DNA of 23,153 nucleotides from the NCBI GenBank assembly GCA_964547525.1, contig CAZJOD010000046.1, positions 1-23,153 on the forward strand. Reading direction: 5' to 3'. This document shows positions 1 through 7,140 of this stretch, one piece after another. The notes below the pieces were generated by a model. It ran no database searches. It saw only the letters and a program-made list of their open reading frames with translations, and was not told where the DNA came from. The stretch's first letter is position 1; every line of letters starts with the position of its first letter. The position numbers and the translations under genes were made by a program. Source of the DNA: CAZJOD01 sp964547525 (GTDB lineage: Bacteria > Bacillota > Clostridia > JAAYHZ01).

Positions 1-824
1 ATGTCAGAAGAAAAGTTTTTAAAAGCATATTCGAACAATTCGGACCCGATCTTCGTTTGGCTGTATCCGGAGCGGCTCCTTTAGATCCTGCCGTTACAGT
101 ATGGTTTGACAAAATCGGATTAAGGCTATGTGAAGGTTACGGCCTTACCGAAACATCTCCGGTTGTTGCGGCAAATAATGATTTCATTAATAAACCGGGT
201 ACAATAGGGCATCCTCTCGGTGGAATTGAAGTGACAATCGATTCTCCCGATGAAAACGGTATGGGTGAAATTATAACTCGAGGTGGAAATGTTATGCTTG
301 GTTACTACGAAAACCGGGAAGCGACAAATGAAGTATTCAATAAAGACGGCTGGTTCCATACGGGAGATTTAGGAATGATTGACGAAGAAGGTTATATAAA
401 AATCACCGGTCGTGCAAAGTCAATGATAGTTTTATCTAATGGAAAGAAAGCGTTTCCTGAAGAATTCGAAGTTTTATTGAATAATATTCCGGGAGTTAAA
501 GATTCTTTCGTATGGGGTAATAACACTTCGGACGGTGATGTGGAAATCTGTGCCGAATTGGTTGTTAATAACGAATACTATACCGACGGAATGCCTTCGG
601 ATGAAGAGCTGGCTAAAAATTATGAAGCGGCTATTAAGGAAATCAATAAAACCATTCCTCAATACAAAATAATTAGATATTTTGTATTGACAAATGGTGA
701 ATTAATAAAAACTACTACTTTAAAAATCAAAAGGCCTATTGAATTGGAAAAAATTAAGAACATTCTTAAAAATTCAAAGACAGACATGCGTAAAGCCTCC
801 GGGAGATTTATTGAAAAAATTTAA
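1..824 (+). CDS. Long-chain acyl-CoA synthetase (AMP-binding), C-terminal part
   Basis: This is the 3' end of an ATP-dependent acyl-CoA ligase, which activates a fatty acid through an acyl-adenylate and then forms the CoA thioester. The open frame already runs at base 3, so the gene begins outside the window; the TTG at 57 is internal. About 273 residues are visible. They show the adenylate-forming motif GYGLTETSP, the hinge-region motif YIKITGRAKSMIV with the following NGK, and a late lysine context (KTTTLKIKRP) where the catalytic lysine of this superfamily normally sits. The stop is TAA at 822-824 and a terminator follows. The gene converges on the lacI-type gene. The family is clear; the exact acyl chain preference is not. 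It looks like a housekeeping lipid gene unrelated to the sugar locus. Confidence 0.9.
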   Translation, partial: VRRKVFKSIFEQFGPDLRLAVSGAAPLDPAVTVWFDKIGLRLCEGYGLTETSPVVAANNDFINKPGTIGHPLGGIEVTIDSPDENGMGEIITRGGNVMLGYYENREATNEVFNKDGWFHTGDLGMIDEEGYIKITGRAKSMIVLSNGKKAFPEEFEVLLNNIPGVKDSFVWGNNTSDGDVEICAELVVNNEYYTDGMPSDEELAKNYEAAIKEINKTIPQYKIIRYFVLTNGELIKTTTLKIKRPIELEKIKNILKNSKTDMRKASGRFIEKI

Positions 825-855
825 AATCTTCTGTGAAAAAGGTTTTCGTTTTTTA

Positions 856-887
856 GGACTTGCAATTAAAAAGCAAGTCTTTTTTTT
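856..887 (+). terminator. Rho-independent terminator of the acyl-CoA synthetase gene
   Basis: A 7-bp stem GACTTGC/GCAAGTC (857-863 with 873-879) with an A-rich loop is followed directly by a run of eight or more T. It lies about 33 bases after the stop codon of the upstream plus-strand gene. Confidence 0.85.
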
Positions 888-894
888 AATAAAA

Positions 895-1131
895 TAGGAT
901 ACATTTTTATAACTCGATTTTAAAAATGTACGCCAACCCGGGGACACTCAATGCAGCCGCGGGTCTAACCGGATAGGATACATTTTTAAAACCGGATTTT
1001 AAAAATGTAAGCCGACCCGGGGATGCTCGATGCGGCCACGGGTCTAACTAAACAGGATAGATTTTTTAAAAGGAACTTTTAAAAAATTTATGCCAAGTCC
1101 GGTATGTTCGACACATACCGGGCTTTTATCT
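895..1131. repeat. Three tandem 79-bp hairpin-bearing repeats
   Basis: Three head-to-tail units start at 895, 974 and 1053, an exact 79-bp period. Units 1 and 2 are about 80-85% identical by eye; unit 3 is more diverged. Each unit holds an AT-rich dyad, for example ACATTTTTAAAA with TTTTAAAAATGT in unit 2. In units 1 and 2 a GC-rich arm pair ACCCG...CGGGT follows. In unit 3 the second dyad is replaced by a real terminator-like hairpin. The array fills the whole 306-base space between the convergent acyl-CoA synthetase and lacI-type genes. No coding sequence is apparent in it. Confidence 0.75.
1094..1127. terminator. Bidirectional terminator-like hairpin below the lacI-type gene
   Basis: The arms CCGGTATGT (1099-1107) and ACATACCGG (1113-1121) pair perfectly around a 5-base loop and extend by about four more pairs with one wobble. 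A short T run follows on the plus strand (CTTTTAT). On the minus strand the T run is offset by several bases. The hairpin sits directly downstream of the stop codon of the regulator gene (TAG at 1130-1132) and probably ends that transcript. Confidence 0.65.
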
Positions 1132-2215
1132 ATGAGTCCATAAAATACGGATTAATTATTCTGTCATTAATAATCATATTTTCCTTTAAGATAATATCAG
1201 TTCTCACATACATACAATTATATTTTGGCATCTTTTTATATAATAAAAAATCGGTTAACATCTTAAGAGCGAAATATCCCTGCGAATAAGCGTCCTGGCT
1301 TACAATAGCATGTATCTCACCGCTTTGTAAATACTTTTTAACATCATTATTTATCTCGAACCCTACATATTTGAATCTACCGGCGTCATTTCTACGTATA
1401 ATTAAATCTACAACAGATGATACGGTTGCTCCGTCAACATTGCATATACAATCATAATCACGAAGAACGATATCATTCCCATAGAAAGCTTCCTCAATTG
1501 ATGTATTTTTTCTTTCTATAACATTTATACAAGGATAATCTTCACTCATTTTATTTATAAATCCGTTTTTTCTGAAAAAATAACCGTATGATAAATAATT
1601 TGCAGTATACAAAAGCACATTACCTTTTCCTTGTAGTAAATCTCCTGTCAATTGAGCGGCAACACGTCCGGATTGATAAGTATCCGGTCCTATATGAAAG
1701 ATCCTCTTACTTTGTGCATTATCGTCATTAACAGTAACTACAGGTATACCCCCGTCCGACAAATCATCTATATCTTTGACGATATTAACGTTATTTATAG
1801 GTACAATAACCATTGCATCAACATTTTCGTCTTTTAGCTCAAATAAACGGTTTTTGTATTTTTTCATGTAACTATCTTGATCTTCGTAATCGGTTAAGTC
1901 GTATCTTTTTAATAATATTTCAACTCCGAATAGAGCCGATTCTTTAGCTGCCGCTAAAATGCCTTTAAGTACCGAATCCCAAAAAAAAGAAGGATATTCT
2001 CTGATAAGGACTCCTATTTTTAGCTTTTTACCCTTTAATGATAAACTCCTTCCTATCATATCAGGCTTGTAATTATATCGATTCGCTATCTCCAGTATCC
2101 TTCTTCTTGTTTCTTCACTAATACCGCTTCGGTTATGCATGGCTCTATCTACCGTACCGATAGTAACACCGGCCATATCGGCAATGTCTTGTAATGTAAC
2201 TTTTTCTTTACTCAT
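1130..2215 (-). CDS. LacI-family transcriptional regulator of the sugar locus
   Basis: This is a DNA-binding sugar-responsive regulator of 361 residues, the normal LacI-family length. Residues about 5-50 form the helix-turn-helix and hinge region (VTLQDIADMAGVTIGTVDRA, then YKPDMIGRSLS). From about residue 65 the rest is a periplasmic-binding-protein-like effector domain. The GTVDRA recognition helix is the variant usually seen in members with a ribose/inositol-type (Peripla_BP_4-like) sensor domain. It is the last gene of unit B, 11 bases after the Gfo/Idh gene. Its upstream ribosome site is weak, so it is probably translated at low level from the polycistronic message. I infer that it binds the CCGTTAACGTTAAC sites at about 5106 and 14157, and so regulates itself. 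The effector is unknown. Confidence 0.9.
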   Translation of the reverse strand: MSKEKVTLQDIADMAGVTIGTVDRAMHNRSGISEETRRRILEIANRYNYKPDMIGRSLSLKGKKLKIGVLIREYPSFFWDSVLKGILAAAKESALFGVEILLKRYDLTDYEDQDSYMKKYKNRLFELKDENVDAMVIVPINNVNIVKDIDDLSDGGIPVVTVNDDNAQSKRIFHIGPDTYQSGRVAAQLTGDLLQGKGNVLLYTANYLSYGYFFRKNGFINKMSEDYPCINVIERKNTSIEEAFYGNDIVLRDYDCICNVDGATVSSVVDLIIRRNDAGRFKYVGFEINNDVKKYLQSGEIHAIVSQDAYSQGYFALKMLTDFLLYKKMPKYNCMYVRTDIILKENMIINDRIINPYFMDS

Positions 2216-2226
2216 TTCACACTCTT

Positions 2227-3420
2227 TTATTTAGGATCGCCAAGATCCGGTATAATTAATAATTCTCCGCCTTTTTTAGCCGATTCGTGGGCTATAATTC
2301 CCGGGATGGTATATCTTGCGGCCATCCAAGCGTTATTCTTAGGTGTCACTTTATAATAGCAGGAATTAACAAATTCATTTATTAAGAAATTATGTGACAT
2401 GAAATGGCCCGAATTAATTTTTTTGAATGATTCCGGCAAAGTGTCAACAGGTTGTATTTTAGCGAAGTTAACAGGTTTTTCGTCAGCTATGTCAGCTTTA
2501 TGCGGATTGGTATAGTGTGGTATACACTCCAGTAAATCGTCCAGGTTTATTGTTTCTTCAATTTTTTTTGTTCGCCATGTACATCCTTTTTTAGAGCCTT
2601 CCGAGCTTTTGTTTTCAAATGTCGCATTTGTTCCGTACATACTCATTCTCACGGCTCCGGTATGTCCTATTCTTCGGAATTCGTTAACCCGGACCGAACT
2701 TCCGTCAGAAGCCGCAAATAATGCTGTTTCATTACTAAAGGGATTATCCCAAATATTCTTACCCTTACCGTATAAATCATAACCGTCCCGATTGGGGTCT
2801 GCAAATCCCTGACATGATACTTTGGTCAGATACGCACCTGTAACAGATACAAAGCAACTGACACTATGGGTTGGATAATGCATTGGAGGACTACCTGCAA
2901 CAGTTTTCCAATTGTCACCTCCACGGCGTATCATAACATCATATAAACCATGATCCCAATCATGATAATATTCACACTCCGAAAATACTAAATCACCGAA
3001 TTGTTTTTCCAAATATTTATTTCTGCAATAAATAACATCCGGATAATAATAACTGGTCTCACCCATCATATATATGTTTCCGGTTTTTTCTACGGCATCT
3101 ACAATCTCTTTTATTTCTTCAAATGTAATTCCCATAGGAACCGCGGAATAAACATGCTTTCCTTTCAAGAGAGCTTGTTTTGCTTGAGGTCCGTGCAACC
3201 AATTCTGTGTAAATATCGCAACCGCATCAACATCGGTTTCTAACAGATCATCCAGCGAATAAGAAAATTCGGTTATACCGGTAGCCTCTCCTCTTTCCTT
3301 TACCTTCTTAACATCCAGATCACATAATATTATTTTTTCTGTCAAGGGATGTGCTTTAAATAGATTTATAAATGATCGTGAAAAACTTCCACATCCGACT
3401 ATTCCGATTTTAAGTCCCAT
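2227..3420 (-). CDS. Gfo/Idh/MocA-family protein lacking the EKP lysine (copy 1)
   Basis: This 397-residue protein has an N-terminal Rossmann fold (KIGIVGCGSFS, residues 4-14, then LCDLD after the second strand) for NAD(P), and a C-terminal alpha/beta domain. In classical family dehydrogenases the GKHV segment leads into the EKP motif with the catalytic lysine. Here it reads GKHVYSAVPMG, with Ala-Val-Pro near residues 93-95. A Y-P-T-H motif occurs at residues 182-185, as in NAD-dependent glycosidases of the GH109 type. It is the middle gene of unit B, between the aminotransferase-like gene and the regulator. Its mRNA leader is odd: the strong Shine-Dalgarno lies upstream of a perfect hairpin (see 3431-3464). 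It could be an oxidoreductase, a redox-neutral glycosidase or an epimerase. The fold is certain; the substrate is unknown. Confidence 0.85.
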   Translation of the reverse strand: MGLKIGIVGCGSFSRSFINLFKAHPLTEKIILCDLDVKKVKERGEATGITEFSYSLDDLLETDVDAVAIFTQNWLHGPQAKQALLKGKHVYSAVPMGITFEEIKEIVDAVEKTGNIYMMGETSYYYPDVIYCRNKYLEKQFGDLVFSECEYYHDWDHGLYDVMIRRGGDNWKTVAGSPPMHYPTHSVSCFVSVTGAYLTKVSCQGFADPNRDGYDLYGKGKNIWDNPFSNETALFAASDGSSVRVNEFRRIGHTGAVRMSMYGTNATFENKSSEGSKKGCTWRTKKIEETINLDDLLECIPHYTNPHKADIADEKPVNFAKIQPVDTLPESFKKINSGHFMSHNFLINEFVNSCYYKVTPKNNAWMAARYTIPGIIAHESAKKGGELLIIPDLGDPK

Positions 3421-3430
3421 ATTTATCGGC

Positions 3431-3464
3431 GTTACGATAATCTCCTATCGTAACTGCCTCCTTT
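3431..3464 (-). promoter_or_regulatory. Shine-Dalgarno separated from start codon by a hairpin
   Basis: On the minus strand a strong AAAGGAGG (plus 3457-3464) lies 34 bases from the ATG at 3420, too far for normal use. Between them is a perfect 9-bp dyad GTTACGATA/TATCGTAAC with a 6-base loop (3431-3454). If it folds, about 12 unpaired bases remain between the Shine-Dalgarno and ATG. The loop also holds a GGAGA, which is 20 or so bases from the ATG. Confidence 0.6.
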
Positions 3465-3539
3465 CATGAAAATTTTAGTTTGATGTATTCTACCTTAAAT
3501 ATTTGGCATGTTTGTACCAAAAATATTTCCATGATTACA

Positions 3540-5084
3540 TCAATCGATATAAATTAAAGCTTCTTCCATTTTATCAACAGTAAAATCTATTACTTTTTCA
3601 GTGGATATAACAGGCAATTTAGTCAAAGCCGTGGGAGGACACGATGCTTTGTATGTTTGCGCACTTATGTCTATACATTTACTCTTCAGGTACTCAGAAA
3701 ACTTTACAGCTTTTTCAATACTGTAAAATTTAATTCCTTTTAAAAGGCCTAATCCTTCAATACTCTCTATCAATCGGTCATATTTTCCAGCCAGTAAATT
3801 CAATTTGTATTCGTAATAGTCACCGATTTGTTCCATATGGTTACCGTTTCGCTCCGCAAAAGACATGGTAATAAGGTATGCTAAAGAAGTCAGTTCCTCT
3901 TGACCGTTTGTGACTAACGCACCGAATTGATTTAACGAATCCATAGAAGCGGTTGTTATAATCCTTGACCCTGCAAATCTTCCCCCGGGAAAGCCTTTTC
4001 CTATCACCACAAAATCCGGTTTCAAATCATATAAATTGAATAAGAACATACCTTTATACCACATGCAGGATTGTATCTCATCAACTAAAACAGGTGTGTC
4101 ATATTTTTTGCATATTTGGTATGCGGCTTTTAAATATTCTTTCTCCAGTTTGATTGCACCGTAATTCATCATAATGATCTCATGCAAAAAACCTGCGGTT
4201 TTATACGGATGCCGGTTATACTTTTCCATCTTTTCTTCAAAATCATCAATATCATTTATACGTACAGGACAAACTTGATAAATGCCGGCTTTTTCGGATT
4301 TGGTATAAATATCCGGCCACATACCTCGTAGTGTTTGAGCGGTTATTGTAGTTCCATGATAGTTCGCAGCACAGCCTTCTTCAAAATCCCCTACTACAAA
4401 AAATACAGGTATTTTTCCATGATATAACGGATTGCAAAAACCTGTATCCAATCGATAAAACCTGGCAAGCATCATTTTGATTCCCGCTTCAGCCGCTAAA
4501 CTGCCTGTTTGTAAATTAATAACTCTATTTAAAATTTTATCTTCACGATTACATATGACCCGATCCAATTCAACTTGATTTTCTTTAGGTATACAATTTA
4601 TAACCCGTATCAGCTCTCTTTCATGCAACCTGGTTATATAACCTCTTGTATTGTTGTGAGTCGCATTCCCAATACCTAACCTACTCGCATTATCCAATAA
4701 TTTGTAACCCGGAAACCAATGCCCTAGTGGTGTGTGATAGTGCTCACTTTTAGATATTAAATACAATCTTCCGTCTTCTCCCAATCTAAAACACCCTAAG
4801 CCGCCGACAGGTGCCGAATCGGTAGAACCGGCTTTATTAAAGGAGTCGGTTCCGGCTCCGGCTATTGTGCTTTTAATTTGTGGTAATACATTAAGTCCGA
4901 CCTTGTCTAAAAGAGCGTCCGCTTTTTTTGAAAATGAATCCGGATAGTATTCAATTTCTTCGTTTATTAACATATCGGCTGTTGATTCTGTTAATTCGCC
5001 GAAAAATACCGCTCCGGCTTTAACACTATTAGTATAATCATCCCCTAGTAATCGCTTTAAAGACATTTTGATCGTTTCAATCAT
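3540..5084 (-). CDS. Class-III aminotransferase-like PLP enzyme
   Basis: This 514-residue protein resembles fold-type I, class III aminotransferases (the omega-aminotransferase/glutamate-semialdehyde group), which move amino groups between an amine and a keto acid or keto sugar. Visible landmarks are TGSLAAEAGIKMM (about 193-205, matching the usual SGSEAxEAAIK), a YHG at about 242-244, VDEIQS with the pyridine-nitrogen aspartate at D335, and the PLP-binding lysine K363 in VIGKGFPGG. The protein is longer than the usual 420-460 residues because of an N-terminal extension of roughly 90 residues. It is the first gene of unit B, with a good AGAGG site 7 bases before the ATG and a LacI-type operator 22 bases upstream. 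Next to Gfo/Idh proteins it suggests amination or deamination of a keto-sugar or inosose, but that is inference. Confidence 0.8.
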   Translation of the reverse strand: MIETIKMSLKRLLGDDYTNSVKAGAVFFGELTESTADMLINEEIEYYPDSFSKKADALLDKVGLNVLPQIKSTIAGAGTDSFNKAGSTDSAPVGGLGCFRLGEDGRLYLISKSEHYHTPLGHWFPGYKLLDNASRLGIGNATHNNTRGYITRLHERELIRVINCIPKENQVELDRVICNREDKILNRVINLQTGSLAAEAGIKMMLARFYRLDTGFCNPLYHGKIPVFFVVGDFEEGCAANYHGTTITAQTLRGMWPDIYTKSEKAGIYQVCPVRINDIDDFEEKMEKYNRHPYKTAGFLHEIIMMNYGAIKLEKEYLKAAYQICKKYDTPVLVDEIQSCMWYKGMFLFNLYDLKPDFVVIGKGFPGGRFAGSRIITTASMDSLNQFGALVTNGQEELTSLAYLITMSFAERNGNHMEQIGDYYEYKLNLLAGKYDRLIESIEGLGLLKGIKFYSIEKAVKFSEYLKSKCIDISAQTYKASCPPTALTKLPVISTEKVIDFTVDKMEEALIYID

Positions 5085-5104
5085 TTAATAACCTCTCTCC
5101 TGTT

Positions 5105-5131
5105 CCGTTAACGTTAACAATTATTATATCA
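5105..5131 (-). promoter_or_regulatory. Extended -10 promoter overlapped by a LacI-type operator (unit B)
   Basis: On the minus strand TGATATAAT (plus 5123-5131) is an ideal extended -10 box. The palindrome GTTAACGTTAAC follows at plus 5107-5118 and would overlap the transcription start. Reading CC before it (5105-5106) gives the 14-mer CCGTTAACGTTAAC. The same 14-mer occurs, on the other strand, in the promoter of unit A at about 14.16 kb. No clear -35 box was found, which an extended -10 tolerates. Confidence 0.75.
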
Positions 5132-5133
5132 CA

Positions 5134-5159
5134 TAAGGTGCACAAATTAGTGCACCTTA
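5134..5159. other. Perfect 10-bp inverted repeat after the binding-protein gene
   Basis: TAAGGTGCAC (5134-5143) and GTGCACCTTA (5150-5159) are perfectly complementary around a 6-base loop. There is no T run on the minus strand, so it is a poor intrinsic terminator. It lies 20 bases after the solute-binding protein stop and just before the unit B promoter. It may stabilise the 3' end of the binding-protein message or be a second operator. Confidence 0.65.
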
Positions 5160-5178
5160 CTATAGGTTTTACAACCGA

Positions 5179-6927
5179 TTATTTAAGAAATATCTGCATA
5201 TCATCGCTGTTGAAAAATTCAACAAGCTTGTCAAGTCCTGCTTTGTATAAAGCATCTATATATGACGACCATTCCGTATTAATTTCTGCAATCTGCCCTT
5301 CATGTACTCTGTTCCAAAAGTCATTTCTTATGGCGTTGATATTTTCCGACACTTCTTTGTTAGTAGCGTCATATTGTTCGTATAATTCAGAAGTAAAATA
5401 CATTCTGTCCAGATATTTATATGGTTCTATCACATACTTATCCCAACCGTTGTTTTCTTGATATACATTCCAAGTATAGTAATATGAACTGAACAATGTC
5501 CATATGGACATATCCATAAGGAATTTATTCGAAGCAAATATATTCACCGGAGCTTTTGACGCATATTCAGCCGGTAATTGATCCGACGGGGTGGTTAATA
5601 TACTACTCTGATAAGGTGTTCCCAACCATTTGTAATGAACTCCCTCAATACCGTACCAATATCTCATATACGCTTCTTTGTCAAAGTGGGTATATTGCAT
5701 CATATGCAATATTCTTTCAAGTTTATCATCAGTAACTTCTTTACCTATTTTCCATGTTCCCCAAGCACCGGATCGGTACGGAGTTGCAGAATATCTGGTA
5801 TTGCCGCCATAACCTAACGGACCGATAAATCCGGGGAATACTACGAACTTGGCAGTCGGATCTTCTTTAAGTATAGACCCCGGAGCCATAGCCATAGAAT
5901 ATTCGGCCTTATATTCCGCAAGTACATCTTGTGAAGATAATTCAAAGTAACCGTGTTTACCACTTGCCCATGCTGCATACACTTCATTTGTCCAGGTTTC
6001 CTGACCCGGTAATTTTCTTATATAGCCTTTGTCCAGAGCATTAGTCTCCCATGTCAAGAAATCTCTAAATCCTTCATATGCGTAATAAGGAACCACATCA
6101 CCGGTTAAACTGTCATTATACAAGAATAACCCGTCGTGTGATACTCCGAATGTTGCCAGGGTCAACCTGTTCCAGGAATGAAATCCCAAGCTTATTCCGA
6201 AATATGTATCGTCTTGCCCGTTGCCATCCGGATCGTCTTCTGTAAATCTTTTATTAATATCTAAAAACTCATCATAAGAAAACACCCTGTTAGAAAAATA
6301 TACGGCATTTTTAAAGTTACCATATGTACTGAATACATCAGGTGTTTGGAAGGGCGTCAGATCGTTAAATTCATATCCTAAACTTTCCAGCCAATCTAAA
6401 CGCATTCCATGATTAAAATAGAAGAATTTACTTAAAGCCGAAGCCATGGTTATACCGTAATACTCATTATCAACATCTTGAACCATGTTATACTTAAGCC
6501 CTATAGGAAATTCTTCTATTATTTTATAATATCCCGGTAAATATTTCTTTATAGTATCCATATTTATGGTTCTCGTAAGCCCCTGTTCATATAATTCAAT
6601 GGGATCCTTAGGGTAAAATCCCATATCCGGTACATTTCCTGCAGAAATCATTAGCGTAAGTTCTTCGGCATTGTCATAGTCGGTGTTCCACACCTTTAAA
6701 TCAATATTGAATTTTTCTTCAAGTTCCAGCTCATCCCAACGGCCTTCCTCAAAATTTTTCGTATATTGGACGAGCCAGGTTATCTCAAAAAATTCTTCAA
6801 AAGGATTAACCTCAGGTGCTGTTGTAACATTCTTATTAGAAGAATCTTTTCCTTCTTTTGAACATGCAATAAAGCTAAAAAGAAATGTTAAAACCAATAA
6901 TAAACACAAAAACTTTTTCATATTCAC
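5179..6927 (-). CDS. Extracellular solute-binding lipoprotein (LplA-like, family 1)
   Basis: This is a 582-residue ABC-transporter solute-binding protein. It starts with a lipoprotein signal peptide: a basic MNMKK, a hydrophobic stretch, then the lipobox FIAC with the lipidated cysteine near residue 22. The body has family-1 binding-protein features (LMISAGNVPDMG; a calcium-loop-like DDPDGNGQDDTYFGI near residues 230-245). The length fits the large LplA-type proteins of Clostridia and Paenibacillus that bind oligosaccharides. The usual LplB/YtcP-type permease pair is not adjacent, so it must work with permeases encoded elsewhere. A GGAG site 8 bases upstream supports the ATG at 6927. It has its own candidate promoter and no copy of the GTTAACGTTAAC operator. 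Binding protein is certain; the ligand is not known. Confidence 0.9.
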   Translation of the reverse strand: MNMKKFLCLLLVLTFLFSFIACSKEGKDSSNKNVTTAPEVNPFEEFFEITWLVQYTKNFEEGRWDELELEEKFNIDLKVWNTDYDNAEELTLMISAGNVPDMGFYPKDPIELYEQGLTRTINMDTIKKYLPGYYKIIEEFPIGLKYNMVQDVDNEYYGITMASALSKFFYFNHGMRLDWLESLGYEFNDLTPFQTPDVFSTYGNFKNAVYFSNRVFSYDEFLDINKRFTEDDPDGNGQDDTYFGISLGFHSWNRLTLATFGVSHDGLFLYNDSLTGDVVPYYAYEGFRDFLTWETNALDKGYIRKLPGQETWTNEVYAAWASGKHGYFELSSQDVLAEYKAEYSMAMAPGSILKEDPTAKFVVFPGFIGPLGYGGNTRYSATPYRSGAWGTWKIGKEVTDDKLERILHMMQYTHFDKEAYMRYWYGIEGVHYKWLGTPYQSSILTTPSDQLPAEYASKAPVNIFASNKFLMDMSIWTLFSSYYYTWNVYQENNGWDKYVIEPYKYLDRMYFTSELYEQYDATNKEVSENINAIRNDFWNRVHEGQIAEINTEWSSYIDALYKAGLDKLVEFFNSDDMQIFLK

Positions 6928-7032
6928 ATCTCCTCATAAAATTTTTTACTATACAGCTAAATATTTTATGGGTTATCTGTTGTTTTGTAATCATAGGGCC
7001 TAAAATAGCAATTACAATATCTTTTAGTGCGC

Positions 7033-7060
7033 AATATAACCGAATAATTTAATTTCTCAA
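7033..7060 (-). promoter_or_regulatory. Candidate sigma-A promoter of the solute-binding protein gene
   Basis: On the minus strand TTGAGA (plus 7055-7060), a 16-base spacer and TATATT (plus 7033-7038) make a good promoter, predicting a leader of about 100 bases. A second, weaker pair TTGTAA/TATGAT lies further downstream. The 212-base space 6928-7139 holds no gene. Confidence 0.5.
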
Positions 7061-7120
7061 TTTTGTGTCTAAAAGAAGCTGCCGGACGTTTAAGTCCTTT
7101 AGTATGCACTGGTGTAACCC

Positions 7121-7140
7121 GGTTTTCCAACTTGAAAACC
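7121..7140 (-). terminator. Hairpin at the end of the FGGY kinase gene, possible weak terminator
   Basis: GGTTTTC (7121-7127) and GAAAACC (7134-7140) pair around a 6-base loop and overlap the last base of the kinase stop codon. No T run follows on the minus strand, so termination would be weak. It may instead protect the mRNA end. Confidence 0.35.

Noticed and set aside
895..1131. CRISPR array
   Set aside because: Whole 79-bp units repeat with no unique spacers, and there are only three copies.
1104..1289. Plus-strand frame of 61 codons at the lacI 3' end
   Set aside because: It begins inside the terminator hairpin, overlaps the regulator gene and has no ribosome site.
3431..3466. Eleven-codon open frame (ATG AAA GGA GGC ...) on the minus strand before Gfo/Idh copy 1
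   Set aside because: It has no ribosome site of its own, and its second to fourth codons are the Shine-Dalgarno of the following gene. The hairpin explains the sequence better.
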